A stretch of DNA of 64,000 bases from NCBI GenBank assembly GCA_016929335.1, contig JAFGIY010000062.1, positions 23,378 to 87,377 of the forward strand, in the 5' to 3' direction. The stretch comes from Acidobacteriota bacterium (GTDB taxonomy: Bacteria > Acidobacteriota > UBA6911). Position numbers and translations under genes: made by a program. Below the pieces are notes generated by a model that did no database searches, was not told the origin of the DNA, and saw nothing but the letters and a program-made list of their open reading frames with translations. Positions 27,501 to 36,370 of this stretch are shown here, piece by piece (position 1 is the stretch's first letter; the number at the start of each line of letters is the position of its first letter).

Positions 27501-27702
27501 CCGATTGGCATTGCTTGGTGTAGATTTCTTCGATTCCGGCATCCCATTTAATGCCTTCGCACAGGACGCGAACGGCTACGGCTTGTCCCAGGTTTTGATC
27601 AAAACCCCTATAAACAGATCCCAGGTATCCTTCACCGATCTTTTCAAGGAGCGTATATCTGCCAAGAGTCTGAACGGCCTCAATCGGGGATTGGGCCCCC
27701 AT
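24592..27702 (-). CDS. Membrane-anchored Ser/Thr kinase-like protein, probable pseudokinase
   Basis: 1036 aa from ATG 27702 (AAAGGAG 8 nt before). Kinase fold about 15-285 with glycine loop GEGYLGSVYRG. Key residues are altered: the VAIK lysine is Arg45 (AVAVRVL), the catalytic loop is HRDLGPAK (D139 kept, Lys to Gly, metal-binding Asn to Lys144), and DFG is DFA (157-159). SPIYLSPEQ and the DIFSAG segment are intact. A Pro/Glu/Ala-rich linker (about 350-590) is followed by a TM helix (about 605-625). The extracytoplasmic part has TPR-like repeats (ARAEIDRLQRDYPLAPQG) and a PEGA-like beta module (GRPIGSDGEIENESIPIGNH). Likely a non-catalytic sensor or scaffold. Confidence 0.87.
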   Translation of the reverse strand: MGAQSPIEAVQTLGRYTLLEKIGEGYLGSVYRGFDQNLGQAVAVRVLCEGIKWDAGIEEIYTKQCQSVSRLKHEGIASVLEFGKEGPFQYIVMESLGNSSLKSLIAQKPAMTVEAKLSIMIQVVEALSHAHKNGILHRDLGPAKIHLTADGKPKIRDFAIASVLMKHLPHPWIRFGSPIYLSPEQIQQLSCDHRSDIFSAGIIFYEMLTYLHPFYDRDSNKTLDNILQGVQLPTFDRFPDEPPAIWPILKTCLEKDPNNRYQSMDDLANGLKDLLKDLAEDTRLMLSELYAAHTSLRKAAAKPDAPESAVALLQDIQKLVNGEKEADYASLDRLMTLLIEQYPTVQAATGSLPSVETAFQEFAPEGTGGKIDGKSETSEAETSPETQNPSPIELALTTVLASNSPDLAAVPADKAPEAASENTEKEESNKDTDALFSEMWGLSSEMQFALETSFVKPEEENLFDPDMDQAAIPIAAMAPDSTAPQLPMEAAAGISTAPDNPLMQENRIEQPEIRCIDSTVSVAAPQSVQEIPIAKPEEEEKTEAISNKYAEAPVIQTVADPIADQQQDAPKKAGLATCYRRIRRPSYRTTVVLLSLLLMAAAAYIVWGTDFAQSVSESVKSRILNSSIAADAFARLRNLKSSNVASASNQQKPGAMAVQPTAVPVVEVSSPDPSVEQKGTTDAPPRELVSRISRLITSGKLELARAEIDRLQRDYPLAPQGAQLRRQWDAKNSAEMQERKRKEDEQLSATRQQKEDAWNRDLGALLARGQYAEANSAVNRWLAEDPGSVKARENSLKIAEIQRNLSIYASALAESRYPEALAALNSAERLNPSDTKFADLRRQLETRRAAAKASLTVYRLGPKAILSLDGRPIGSDGEIENESIPIGNHTLAIESGGSVITSRRQEYLENQHIALVYDLAKQNLRPMADADRELISKRKAMEEVRYFDAEHEHGAFRGSCRGLLMIDYLDVAYRPTSGDHGFRMPFKVLKLRVKGRIIELINISDNKRFQSFKLHDEQAAEKFKRSWDELKAMTQQ

Positions 27703-27957
27703 AGTGGTACTCCTTTCCATATACTTCTATTACATATATTTTCGGCCTGTTTGCGATTTGGATTAGTGATGTCTGTCACTTTTCCACAACCCGGATGGAT
27801 AGGAAGCAATTCGTGCGGATTCGTGGCTTACCTATATTATCTTCAGGGATGTTGGCGCGATTGCGGGAAGGAATCATTCATTGAAAGATTCGAAGGGGCT
27901 GGTGTACCATGGGCGCCTGGTTTCTCACAATCCTGTCAATTTTATTGCGCTAAAGCG
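27703..27957. other. Divergent intergenic region between kinase-like gene and marC
   Basis: 255 bp. It holds the ribosome site of the kinase-like gene, one copy of the dispersed TTCGTG repeat (27808-27827) and the possible 26-codon upstream frame. No clear promoter recognised. Confidence 0.5.
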
Positions 27958-28617
27958 ATGAATGCAGAGCTGAAGGACATTTTGGAATTTTCGTTTGTTT
28001 CTCTCAGCTCGATCTTCTTTATCGTGGATCCGCTGGCGACGATTCCGGCTTTCCTTGTCATGACCAGCGACGATAGTGAGGACAAGAGGCGGAGGATGGC
28101 GCGGCAGGCAGCATGGACGGTCGTGCTCGTGCTGAGCAGTTTTTCGCTCGCCGGGACCCTCATCTTCAAGCTCTTCGGCATCACGCTTCCCGCATTTAAG
28201 ATCGCCGGCGGTCTCATCCTTTTTCTGATTGCCGTTGATATGCTTCAAGCCAGGCGGTCAGGGACGCAGGAAGTTTCGGAAGAGAGGCTGGAAGGAACAA
28301 CGAAAGAAGAAGTCGGCGTCACTCCTTTGGGCATTCCGATGCTGGCCGGGCCGGGAGCTATGTCCACGGTGATGGTGCTGATGGGGCAATCCCGGCACTG
28401 GTGGCAGGCTATCCCGGTTTTTGCCGCAATCGCGGTCACGGCGATTGCCTCCTATTACATTCTGGCGGGCGCCAACCGGGTGCGCGGAGTGCTCGGTGAG
28501 ACCGGCATACGAATTTTGATGCGATTGATGGGATTGGTACTGACCGCCATCGCGGTCCAGTTCGTGATCAACGGCTTTATGGACCTTCGGATTATTTCTC
28601 CCAGAGTTGGAGGGTAG
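27958..28617 (+). CDS. MarC family integral membrane protein
   Basis: 219 aa with six hydrophobic segments. Recognised from ILEFSFVSLSSIFFIVDPLA at the N-terminus, FKIAGGLILFLIAVDML, and the signature TPLGIPMLAGPGAMSTVMVL, as in MarC/YhgN-type proteins of unknown function. The open frame extends far upstream inside the kinase gene on the other strand; ATG 27958 is the start that fits the family. A 26-codon frame starting TTG 27881 behind GGAAGGA ends by an ATGA overlap with this start and might couple translation. Confidence 0.85.
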   Translation: MNAELKDILEFSFVSLSSIFFIVDPLATIPAFLVMTSDDSEDKRRRMARQAAWTVVLVLSSFSLAGTLIFKLFGITLPAFKIAGGLILFLIAVDMLQARRSGTQEVSEERLEGTTKEEVGVTPLGIPMLAGPGAMSTVMVLMGQSRHWWQAIPVFAAIAVTAIASYYILAGANRVRGVLGETGIRILMRLMGLVLTAIAVQFVINGFMDLRIISPRVGG

Positions 28618-28781
28618 CTTTTCCTCTCCAGTCAATAAAAGTCCAACCGCTAATGAATGGGAATTTCAGACCTCCATTCGTGCAATTCGTGGCCGTCCGG
28701 ATACCGCTGATTCGGGCAGTGGGTGTGCATAGGATCCGGCCCGCATTTCTGACAGTATTCTGTCGCTCCATAGGAGACTGT

Positions 28782-31259
28782 CTAGTTGGATGGAGCGATG
28801 GTGCGCGTAAATCCCGTAATGTTCACATCGCGGAACATGGGTGTTTTAGGCGGCAACAGATCGGGATCAAGAAATTCCACATCGAATTTATATCCTCGGC
28901 TGGGGGGGGAGTAAATAACATTGTAGCCGCATTTAAAGCTTCCCAAACCCTGGCGGCTGAAGAACAGGCTGACGATGGATCCCCGGTAATACAGCGTTTG
29001 TCCGCCCCAATTTTCCAGCATCCGGAGAAAGTTATGCGCACCGCCGTCTGTTCCGAAGTCATAATACGGAAACCACGTTTGATAGGTAAAGGATTTGCTC
29101 TTTCCGCTGATGATTGCCATTCGGTAATAGGTAGTGGACGCGTTGCGGCAAGACGTGCAGGAAAAGGGGCAGTTGAAGGCAACGCGGTCGTTCCAGCTGT
29201 CCGAGAGCAGTGTAACCGCATCGGCAATCACTGCGCTTGCTACGTGGCTTCCGCCAAATGTACTTCCGGATGCATTATAGTTGCCGTGAACGTAAACCGG
29301 ATTTTCAGATGAGACGGTGAGTCCATAGGGGGTTGTGCCGTCATTGCCCAGATTGATGGAAGAGCCGCGGATCAGCTTGAGGGCCCGCCGGAAAAATATA
29401 GGCCGGTTTTTTCTGGCGACAAGTGCAGTGACGCCGCCATAGGTTGCTGGAGTAGCGGATGAATCAAGTGGAGCGAAGACTGTGTCATAGGGACTTGCTG
29501 GCAACTGTGGCGTTGCGCCATAGAGATCCAGATTGCTGTTGTCGTTTGCGTCTTCGCCTTCATCCAATAGGCCGTTTGATGCTCCGCTGGATGTCAACGG
29601 GTTGATGACATCCTCAAACCCATATTCGCCGGTCTCCTGATTCGCGGCGTCGCGGTTGGTGCGCCGGTCGGAGAAATATACAACATATCCGGTATCATGA
29701 ATGGCATTTGTACCGCTTGTGCCGATGACCCCGGTGAACCATCTGGCGAGGTTTTGGATATCGAGTTCGACATAGTGCATTACTCCGCCGAGATACATGC
29801 CGGTGGTCGGATAGCCGGAGGATTTTTCCCGGTAAATTCCTTCGCGGGTATCGTAAAGGGTATTGGGCCAGAATTCAGTGGCGATGGAAGTGCCGCAGGT
29901 TCCCGCCGGGCTGTCCTTATAACGCTGTACTCGAATGATGGAGTTTGCAATCGAGGTTGCGGAATAGCCGCAGGTGCTGAATCCGCCGGTGGTTGACGGC
30001 AAGTCAATGCCGGAAATGCCGAAGTTAAGAATTTCGCTCGTCACATCCGTCCAGACGTCTTCCGCGGTCTGGATTTCTATCTTGATGTAACCGTCGATCA
30101 ATGGAGTGCCTGCGACAGTTGTAAAATCGGAGTCTGCACTGTTACCGGGACTCAGAGCCACAGTGTAAGGCGACCCGGCTCCCAGCGAGATGGGCGCTGT
30201 TGAAGTAACTGTCGGCAGGGAGGTGATATCTCCGGGCGTGTCAGAAAGCAGGATCCGCATGCTCGCCATGGAAAAATAGCGTTGCTTAAATACGTTTGAA
30301 CCGGAGCCTTCTCCGGTCGCCGGCCGGCGAATGAGGTCTATGGGTTGGGCGCCGTCGTTCACCAGAGGCAGATTCATGATGGTTGCCCCCGTGCGTCCGT
30401 TCCGTATGTAGCCGTTATATGTGCCGATTGACAGATTGGTCCAGGTGGGATCGTTCAGGGCTGATCCCACGTCGCCTGTGAGGCTTCCTTCGGATTCCGC
30501 GAGTTCTCTGAAGCAGGAGGGGCAACTGGTATAAGAGGTCGAGGCCGTTTTGGCGACCCTCACTCTGCCGGGCAGGGAAGCCATGCTGTAGCGGTTATTC
30601 AGATGCGTTCGAATCACTTCACCTGCGGCCGTGACACGATCACTCATGGTCAGCCAGTTGTAGCTTTGATTCAAGTACAGGTTTCCGTTCGTGTGCACGC
30701 GGCCGCCGAATTCGAAATCCGCGCCTGCATAAAAGCTGAGATCCGACTGGGAAAAGATGCCGAATTGAAAGACCGGCACGAGGATGGTGTTCAGGCTTCG
30801 CTGCAGCCGGACCTCCGCACTGCCCGGCGCCCTGGCTGTAACTGTCATGGTGTAAGGGGTGATCAGTCCCACAAGACCCTCATAGGGGCCCGAGGATATC
30901 GTGCGCCGCATTTCCACCGGGGTTCCATTGGTGTCGGTCTCAAAGGCGATTTGATAACCTGAACTGCCTCCGGGCGATTCAAAAGAGATGTTGGACAGCA
31001 CCGGAGCTTCGTCATCCAATGCACTGATCTGAGTCACACTGGGTCTATAGGTAGTTTCAAAAAGACGGCCCAGATTGGCGGTGAGGGCTTCCAGTCCCGC
31101 CAGGGCGCCGTAAAAAGCCTGATTCTCCTGACGATTGGTGCTGATAAGTCCCTGGTCCGAATTAATGGAAATAATGAACCCTTCTATCAGAACGCCCAGC
31201 AGGACAAGGATCAAAAGAACCCCCACCAATGCAATACCTGATTCATTTCTTGTTCTCAT
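28782..31259 (-). CDS. Type IV pilus PilX-like minor pilin / assembly protein, large (cassette 1)
   Basis: 825 aa. N-terminal membrane segment after a short charged stretch, RTRNESGIALVGVLLILVLL, with the weak prepilin-like ESGIALV cleavage context of PilX proteins, followed by FYGALAGLEALTANLGR, typical of the family. The very long C-terminal part is beta-rich, low in charge and has CPSCFREL and CTSC pairs, resembling PilX N-terminal-domain proteins that carry an adhesin-like extension. Last gene of a leftward FimT-PilV-PilW-PilX operon; start ATG 31259 lies 12 bp after the PilW-like stop. Confidence 0.78.
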   Translation of the reverse strand: MRTRNESGIALVGVLLILVLLGVLIEGFIISINSDQGLISTNRQENQAFYGALAGLEALTANLGRLFETTYRPSVTQISALDDEAPVLSNISFESPGGSSGYQIAFETDTNGTPVEMRRTISSGPYEGLVGLITPYTMTVTARAPGSAEVRLQRSLNTILVPVFQFGIFSQSDLSFYAGADFEFGGRVHTNGNLYLNQSYNWLTMSDRVTAAGEVIRTHLNNRYSMASLPGRVRVAKTASTSYTSCPSCFRELAESEGSLTGDVGSALNDPTWTNLSIGTYNGYIRNGRTGATIMNLPLVNDGAQPIDLIRRPATGEGSGSNVFKQRYFSMASMRILLSDTPGDITSLPTVTSTAPISLGAGSPYTVALSPGNSADSDFTTVAGTPLIDGYIKIEIQTAEDVWTDVTSEILNFGISGIDLPSTTGGFSTCGYSATSIANSIIRVQRYKDSPAGTCGTSIATEFWPNTLYDTREGIYREKSSGYPTTGMYLGGVMHYVELDIQNLARWFTGVIGTSGTNAIHDTGYVVYFSDRRTNRDAANQETGEYGFEDVINPLTSSGASNGLLDEGEDANDNSNLDLYGATPQLPASPYDTVFAPLDSSATPATYGGVTALVARKNRPIFFRRALKLIRGSSINLGNDGTTPYGLTVSSENPVYVHGNYNASGSTFGGSHVASAVIADAVTLLSDSWNDRVAFNCPFSCTSCRNASTTYYRMAIISGKSKSFTYQTWFPYYDFGTDGGAHNFLRMLENWGGQTLYYRGSIVSLFFSRQGLGSFKCGYNVIYSPPSRGYKFDVEFLDPDLLPPKTPMFRDVNITGFTRTIAPSN

Positions 31260-31271
31260 ATCAGCTCCCTG

Positions 31272-32306
31272 TCATTCATAGCGGTCCACAAAGGAGAGGC
31301 TGCGAAGACTAACCTGAGTCGTGAGGCTCGTCCGCAGAAATTCCTGGTTATTTCGAACGAGTGCACTCGATCTTCCGGAGAGGAGTATATTTGCCTTTCG
31401 AATCTGATTGGGCGAAGCAGGGTTTTCCACCTTCGCCGGATTGGAACCGCCATCCACCAAGTCATAGGTCAATTGAAAGTTTTCCAGAACCAGGGCTACC
31501 GGCTCTCCGGGCCAGTTATTGACACGCCGGATCAATCGGGGGGTTTCCGGATCGGTTGTATAGTCCAGGTAATAAGTTATGAGCCAGACGCGAGTCGCCG
31601 TTGTTGGCGGGAAGACCCCTCCGCTCTGCAGCTGCATAATGGACCCTGCGCTTGCGCTGGGCTGATTGAGGTTCAGCGCATCGCCGCTTCCGATATCAAA
31701 ATATATGGTCTGGCCGGTGACGCGGGTTACATACTGCAGCGTGTTTCCCAATCCGTTGCTGAATGCGATCAGGTCTCCTGCTCTGATTGCGCTGCTGACG
31801 CCCGTGATCGGGGTGCCGGAATCCACCACCGCACTCGCTCCGTTTGTTCCTATGGAAACGAGCGGCGATTGATTTAAGGGCAACGTGCTGTCTGCATACA
31901 GGATGTTTACCATGTCGGTGTTTTGGCCGTTCCCGCTGGGTCCTAAGCCGGCGCCCGGATTGACGGCTGCAATGGCCTCGGCAGTGCCGAATGTTAACTC
32001 TACGCTTGGCGGGCCGGGTCTTTTTACAGCCGTCGCATCGTCGCCAGATGGAATGGAAATGCCTCCGGTGGGCACCCCCCATCCCGCATTGATGAAATCG
32101 CGAACCAGCAAATTGCTGCCGGCGCGAAGGTTCTGCTCAAGATCCGTCATCTGATTGGTCTTTTCAACCAACCCGGCGGCGTCGTTGAATGCCCCCAATA
32201 CTCCGCCCAACAATAGAGCCGTGATCGCGGCGGCAAGAAGCATTTCTACGGAGCTGAAGCCTCGCTGCTTTTCCCTGAAAATCTTCATGGACTTTGCTTC
32301 TGTCAT
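31272..32306 (-). CDS. PilW-like prepilin (cassette 1)
   Basis: 344 aa from ATG 32306 (GGAG 13 nt upstream; ATG 32288 is an alternative). Type IV prepilin leader ending EKQRG/FSSVEML with Glu at +5, then a hydrophobic helix AAAITALLLGGVLGAF. The rest is the usual minor pilin globular domain with a long ordered beta region. Named PilW-like by position between PilV- and PilX-like genes and by length. Probably processed by PilD and placed at the pilus tip complex. Confidence 0.78.
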   Translation of the reverse strand: MTEAKSMKIFREKQRGFSSVEMLLAAAITALLLGGVLGAFNDAAGLVEKTNQMTDLEQNLRAGSNLLVRDFINAGWGVPTGGISIPSGDDATAVKRPGPPSVELTFGTAEAIAAVNPGAGLGPSGNGQNTDMVNILYADSTLPLNQSPLVSIGTNGASAVVDSGTPITGVSSAIRAGDLIAFSNGLGNTLQYVTRVTGQTIYFDIGSGDALNLNQPSASAGSIMQLQSGGVFPPTTATRVWLITYYLDYTTDPETPRLIRRVNNWPGEPVALVLENFQLTYDLVDGGSNPAKVENPASPNQIRKANILLSGRSSALVRNNQEFLRTSLTTQVSLRSLSFVDRYE

Positions 32307-32339
32307 GATGGATAAAGAACTCCAATCCTTCGCCAATGC

Positions 32340-32882
32340 CTATGCATATGGTGAAATGTATGAAGTCAATTGATATTCCCGGTTCAAATGGCCCACTTGG
32401 TAGCGGATGGTGACGACAATCCGGCGCAGACTCACGCCATTTGCGCCAATATCCTCGATTGCAATTTCGCGCGTAAATTGGCTCATTGTTTCCATGACGT
32501 CGTCGGAGGTCCCCATCTGATTGTCTGGGCCCGGCAGTGTTATGCTTTCGATGTCCTCGTCATCAATGGTATTCACCAGACCATCGTCGCCGGATTCTTT
32601 GAGCGGCTGCTCGCCGTTCAGGAAAACCCCTCCGTCGTCCACATTGCGGATTTCGTCCCAGCTGATGGTTATCGTATCCCGGGAAGTAAAAACGCTCTCA
32701 ATGGCTTCGGAAGCTTTCTCTTTGGCCATCTGGTGGTAATGCGAGGTCGACATGATGATCATGCCCTGAGCGAATGCAGTTGCGAGCGCCAATAGCCCGC
32801 CGGCCATGATCACGATCGCCATCAAAGTCTCGACTAATGTAAATCCCCGTTGGCTGTCATTGGTTTGTTTGTTTGTAGACAT
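32340..32882 (-). CDS. PilV-like prepilin (cassette 1)
   Basis: 180 aa from ATG 32882; the frame is open 13 codons further. Classic prepilin peptidase site SQRG/FTLVETLMAI with Glu+5, hydrophobic helix to about residue 40, then a short acidic globular domain (LPGPDNQMGTSDDVMETMSQ). Second gene of the operon, between the FimT-like and PilW-like genes with short spacers. Confidence 0.8.
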   Translation of the reverse strand: MSTNKQTNDSQRGFTLVETLMAIVIMAGGLLALATAFAQGMIIMSTSHYHQMAKEKASEAIESVFTSRDTITISWDEIRNVDDGGVFLNGEQPLKESGDDGLVNTIDDEDIESITLPGPDNQMGTSDDVMETMSQFTREIAIEDIGANGVSLRRIVVTIRYQVGHLNREYQLTSYISPYA

Positions 32883-32893
32883 GGTTTTATTCT

Positions 32894-33463
32894 CTATTGA
32901 ATCCACTCGGATCCATTCCACCGATAGGACCGCACTCGGCCCGTAGCCCCAAGAATCGTGACGGCGCGAGCTGTGTCCGGCTCATCTTCCACACCGAAAA
33001 ATACGGTGCCGCTGATAGGGTTATTGTTCTGGTCAACCAGGGTTCCATCGCTCATGAAGGTCATTACGGTCGCACTGCCGAAATTCACCGCAGCAGAGTT
33101 TCCGAAAGCATCCGGCGTATCGGGCAGGCCGTCGAACAGATGGAATTTGCAGTGACTGTCCAGTGCGACTGTGCTCAGGATGGTTGTCCCGCTGGGAAGA
33201 TCATTGCGGATGAGCTGGATCTCATTTTCGCTCGGAAACACGACACGAATATTGCGCCGCTGCGCCATCGCCAGTTCTCTGCCATTGCGTAATTGAGCTA
33301 CCACCTGATACATGGATTCATTCGCATTCACCGAGGGCAGAATTCTATCGATATTCAAAAGAGCAAATCCGGCGACCACACACGCGATCATCAAGGCAAT
33401 GCATGTTTCCACCATGCTAAAACCCGCATGCGGAAGCAAGCCTCCAAGAGGCTTCTGTTTCAT
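32894..33463 (-). CDS. FimT/GspH-like prepilin (cassette 1)
   Basis: 189 aa from ATG 33463 with AAGGAG six nt before. Leader LPHAG/FSMVETCIAL, hydrophobic helix, and a GspH/FimT domain (NGRELAMAQRRNIRVVFP, then a C-terminal GATGRVRSYRWNGSEW ending). First gene of pilin cassette 1; its paralogue at 50021-50554 ends similarly (LAGKVQLWRYQDNQW). Confidence 0.82.
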   Translation of the reverse strand: MKQKPLGGLLPHAGFSMVETCIALMIACVVAGFALLNIDRILPSVNANESMYQVVAQLRNGRELAMAQRRNIRVVFPSENEIQLIRNDLPSGTTILSTVALDSHCKFHLFDGLPDTPDAFGNSAAVNFGSATVMTFMSDGTLVDQNNNPISGTVFFGVEDEPDTARAVTILGATGRVRSYRWNGSEWIQ

Positions 33464-34197
33464 CGCAGTTCTCCTTCGCCACATATATTCCCGAGCGGAT
33501 GCTCCTTATGCTTCATGAGATTCGTCAGCGCCGCATTTAATCTGCAGCCTATAAAAACGATGCATTTCATTTGGATAAATGCACTTAGGAATGACATCCG
33601 GCCATCCAACAGGTTCTTGTATCCGATATCACAAATCGTAGAACTTGGCATACGCAACTATTTATCGCTTCTGTTTGGAAGGCTGCCAGGCCAATGATTG
33701 AACCTTGCATCTTCCGCACGCATAGCGCGATCGAAGTGGAATCCATTAATGAGGCCGGCAGGAGCTTGGCCTGTTTCATCGGAGTCCCAATGCCCTAATA
33801 TGAGAAAAAGGCTCCGACAATCTGAGCATTGCCTCATTTCATGCATTCCGGATTCTCACAGATTCCATGATATTCGCCGAACCGCTTTGGGTCTGTGATG
33901 CAAATCACCGATTGTAAATATTTATATCCGTTATCTCATTTCGTATGCAAATGCGAATAACTTTAGCGGAATATTGAGGAAGAGGGTGATTTGCGGTTGT
34001 TTTAGGTAAGAATTTTACCTTTGCTTAACAATTGCTTCCCGCTTGGGAAGCAAATGGGCGAAGAAATGGAGTCGCAGTCAACCGTCGTCGAGGGGGGCGG
34101 CGGGCCTCCGGCTGCGCATCCTGTTTTGCTCTCTGGAAGCATCCGCAGGGATAGAATCCGGAGCGAACGAAGCGGTTTTGACATCTACCGGCTTATA
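33464..34197. other. 734-bp non-coding region with several dyads
   Basis: Short frames on both strands lack a ribosome site and sensible composition. Structure seen: adjacent dyads AGGTAA/TTACCT (34004-34020) and a perfect 9-bp stem TTGCTTCCC-GCTT-GGGAAGCAA (34032-34053), plus a 7-bp TCACAGA/TCTGTGA pair around 33854-33898. None is followed by a T-run, so regulatory or protein-binding roles are more likely than termination. It contains the upstream region of pilin cassette 1. Confidence 0.45.
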
Positions 34198-34866
34198 TCA
34201 GGCTTTCGTTTGGCGTCGCGCCTTAATTTCGGCCAACAGCCGGTTTACCTGGTCCTCCTTTTCGAGTGTGGAAAACTTCTGCTCCAAATCATCCGGTACC
34301 AGGTCGGCCTTAATCCGGCTCATAGCTTCAGAGCGCGTAAGCCCTTCCTTTAAAGGATCCGGAGCAGCATGTTTTGTTTTCTCTCCCGGAACTGTGGATT
34401 GTGTCTCGCCGACAGCATGCAATACGCGGTTGCGGCGATGCTGGGCGATCAGCAGATCTTTTCTTTTTTGAGCTTCGGCCAATTTTTCGCCGAGTATTTT
34501 CAGGGACGATTTCAGGGTTTCCGCTTGAGCGTTCTGTTCCGCCTCCTGTGCTTTCAGGCTGTTCGCCGTATTTTGTTGATCCAGAGAGCGCTCCAATGCG
34601 GCACGGGCCAATGCGTCATCCCCTTTGTCGATTGCCAATTCGGCTTTCTGCATCCACTCGGCGGCCTTTGCTTCCGCCTCCTTTCGCTTCTTCTCCAATA
34701 AATGCCGGTCTGCCAAGGCTACTGCCATCTGAGTCTTGACCTGGATCAGCTGGTTTTCCATATCCAGCATCACCTGTTTGATCATCTTTTCCGGATCTTC
34801 CGCCTTATCGATGAGATCATTGATGTTTGCTCGTATCAGGGTCGAAACACGTTCAAGCAATGCCAT
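34198..34866 (-). CDS. pspA: PspA/IM30 family protein
   Basis: 222 aa from ATG 34866 (AAAGGAG 8 nt before), the family's usual length; the much longer frame would run into the flotillin gene and is rejected. N-terminal amphipathic helix and family start LLERVSTLIRANINDLIDKA, then EDPEKMIKQVMLDMENQLIQ and long coiled-coil (about 40-165) rich in Ala, Glu and Lys. PspA proteins coat and stabilise damaged membranes. It closes an operon with flotillin, two micropeptides and NfeD-like protein under an XRE regulator. Confidence 0.92.
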   Translation of the reverse strand: MALLERVSTLIRANINDLIDKAEDPEKMIKQVMLDMENQLIQVKTQMAVALADRHLLEKKRKEAEAKAAEWMQKAELAIDKGDDALARAALERSLDQQNTANSLKAQEAEQNAQAETLKSSLKILGEKLAEAQKRKDLLIAQHRRNRVLHAVGETQSTVPGEKTKHAAPDPLKEGLTRSEAMSRIKADLVPDDLEQKFSTLEKEDQVNRLLAEIKARRQTKA

Positions 34867-34948
34867 AACAAAGCTCCTTTCATGATATCGGCAGGCGCCC
34901 CTTTCAACCGAGGCTGCAGAAGAGGCGCCAACTGCCCTTGCGAACCGA

Positions 34949-36370
34949 TTACTGCTTGGAAGAGTCGACTTTCTCTTCCTTTTGGCCGATTTGGCGTACC
35001 TTTCCCAGAAGGTCGGACATCTGCATTCCGGACAGGGTTTCAAAAAGAGCAGGAACCTGAGCTGCAATCTTTGTGATGTCCCCGGTGATCTTGCTCATGC
35101 CGGCGGAATCGCCATTGCCTGTGGAGACAATCGTGATTTTGTCGACGCTGGAAAGAGGAGCAGCCAATGCTCTGACTACTTCAGGCAGCCCGGTAAGCAG
35201 TTTATCGATGACGGCTGCCTGGTTATACTCCTGATAAGCTTCGGCTTTAACATTCATTGCCTTGGCCTCGGCTTCGCCCTTCTTGAAAATCACATCGGCT
35301 TCGGCTTCACCTTGCGCACGAATCGCTGTGGACCGGCCTTCCGCTTCCACGATCAGGCGCTGTTTTTCGGCGTTTGCCAGGGCCTCGATCCGGCGCCGCT
35401 CGATTTCGGCAGGCTTCAGCACGGTGGCGATCAATTCTCTTTCCCGCCGCTGAATTTCCGCGTCCTGTACGCCGATCTCATTTTCTTTTTCCACGCGATG
35501 CACCTTTACAGCCTCGGCGACGGCCTGTTGCTGCATGACGTTGGTCTGTATCTCATACGATTTGTCGGCGGTTGCCTGCTGCTTTTTGACCGTTTCAAGA
35601 TACTGAGCTTTCTTGATGGCGAGATCCCGTTCGGCCTCGGCTTGCTTGGCCTGGGAAAGCGTTTCGGCCAGAACCCGTTCCTGGTCGGCCTGAGCCCTGG
35701 CGACGGCAGCCGCCCTCTGAGCATCCGCCCTTTTGATAGCCGTATCCCGCTCCGCTTCGGCCGTGGCTACATCGGCATCCTTTTTAATGCGCGCCACATC
35801 GGGACGGCCCATGTTGGCTATGTATTCATTCTTATCTCTGACTTCTTTGATTGTGAAAGAAATAACCTCCAGTCCCATCTTGTTCATATCTTCGGCACAT
35901 GTGGACCGCATGCGGTCGGCCACCATTTCAGGCTGCTTGACAATTTCTTCCACGGTCAATTGACCGATAATGCCTCGCAGATGGCCCTCCATTACCAGCC
36001 GGATCAATGCCTCCCGTTCCAGATCGGTTTTGGTCAGAAACTGCTCCGCCGCGGTCTGGACGGATTCCGGATCCGATTTCACCTTGATCTGAGCCACCGC
36101 CTCGACCGTTACCGCGACGCCCTGCTTGGTATAGAGATCCTGTTTGGGCGCCACATCAAACGACATTAATTCCAGTGACAGCTCGCGGCAGCTTTCGACC
36201 ATGGGGAAAATCACGGTACCGTGGCCTTTGACGATTCGAGTCCCGCGAAATCCGTAAACGACGAGCGCCTCATGAGGACCGGCTTTGCGATAGAGACCGG
36301 CAAACAGCGCCACGATGACTAATAAAACCAGCACCATCAATCCAGCCATTACAAATACGCCCGTTGGCAT
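34949..36370 (-). CDS. Flotillin family (SPFH domain) protein
   Basis: 473 aa. N-terminal membrane hairpin/helix (about 8-28), SPFH domain about 30-230 (YRKAGPHEALVVYGFRGTRIV, FDVAPKQDLYTKQGVAVTVE, ISFTIKEVRDKNEYIANMGR), long Glu/Ala-rich coiled coil (about 230-390) with repeated EAxA patterns, and a C-terminal flotillin tail (AVIDKLLTGLPEVVRALAAP). Scaffolds of ordered membrane microdomains. Partner NfeD-like protein is encoded upstream in the same operon, as in yuaFG-type loci. Confidence 0.93.
   Translation of the reverse strand: MPTGVFVMAGLMVLVLLVIVALFAGLYRKAGPHEALVVYGFRGTRIVKGHGTVIFPMVESCRELSLELMSFDVAPKQDLYTKQGVAVTVEAVAQIKVKSDPESVQTAAEQFLTKTDLEREALIRLVMEGHLRGIIGQLTVEEIVKQPEMVADRMRSTCAEDMNKMGLEVISFTIKEVRDKNEYIANMGRPDVARIKKDADVATAEAERDTAIKRADAQRAAAVARAQADQERVLAETLSQAKQAEAERDLAIKKAQYLETVKKQQATADKSYEIQTNVMQQQAVAEAVKVHRVEKENEIGVQDAEIQRRERELIATVLKPAEIERRRIEALANAEKQRLIVEAEGRSTAIRAQGEAEADVIFKKGEAEAKAMNVKAEAYQEYNQAAVIDKLLTGLPEVVRALAAPLSSVDKITIVSTGNGDSAGMSKITGDITKIAAQVPALFETLSGMQMSDLLGKVRQIGQKEEKVDSSKQ

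Noticed and set aside
27067..27957. N-terminal extension of the MarC frame by about 300 codons
   Set aside because: Lies inside the kinase-like gene on the other strand; MarC homology begins at ATG 27958.
33658..33846. 62-codon minus-strand frame with a C-x2-C motif in the 734-bp gap
   Set aside because: No ribosome site and no recognisable fold; kept only as part of the gap description.
34982..36169. 395-codon plus-strand frame over the flotillin gene
   Set aside because: Antisense shadow produced by the Glu/Ala-rich coiled-coil codons.
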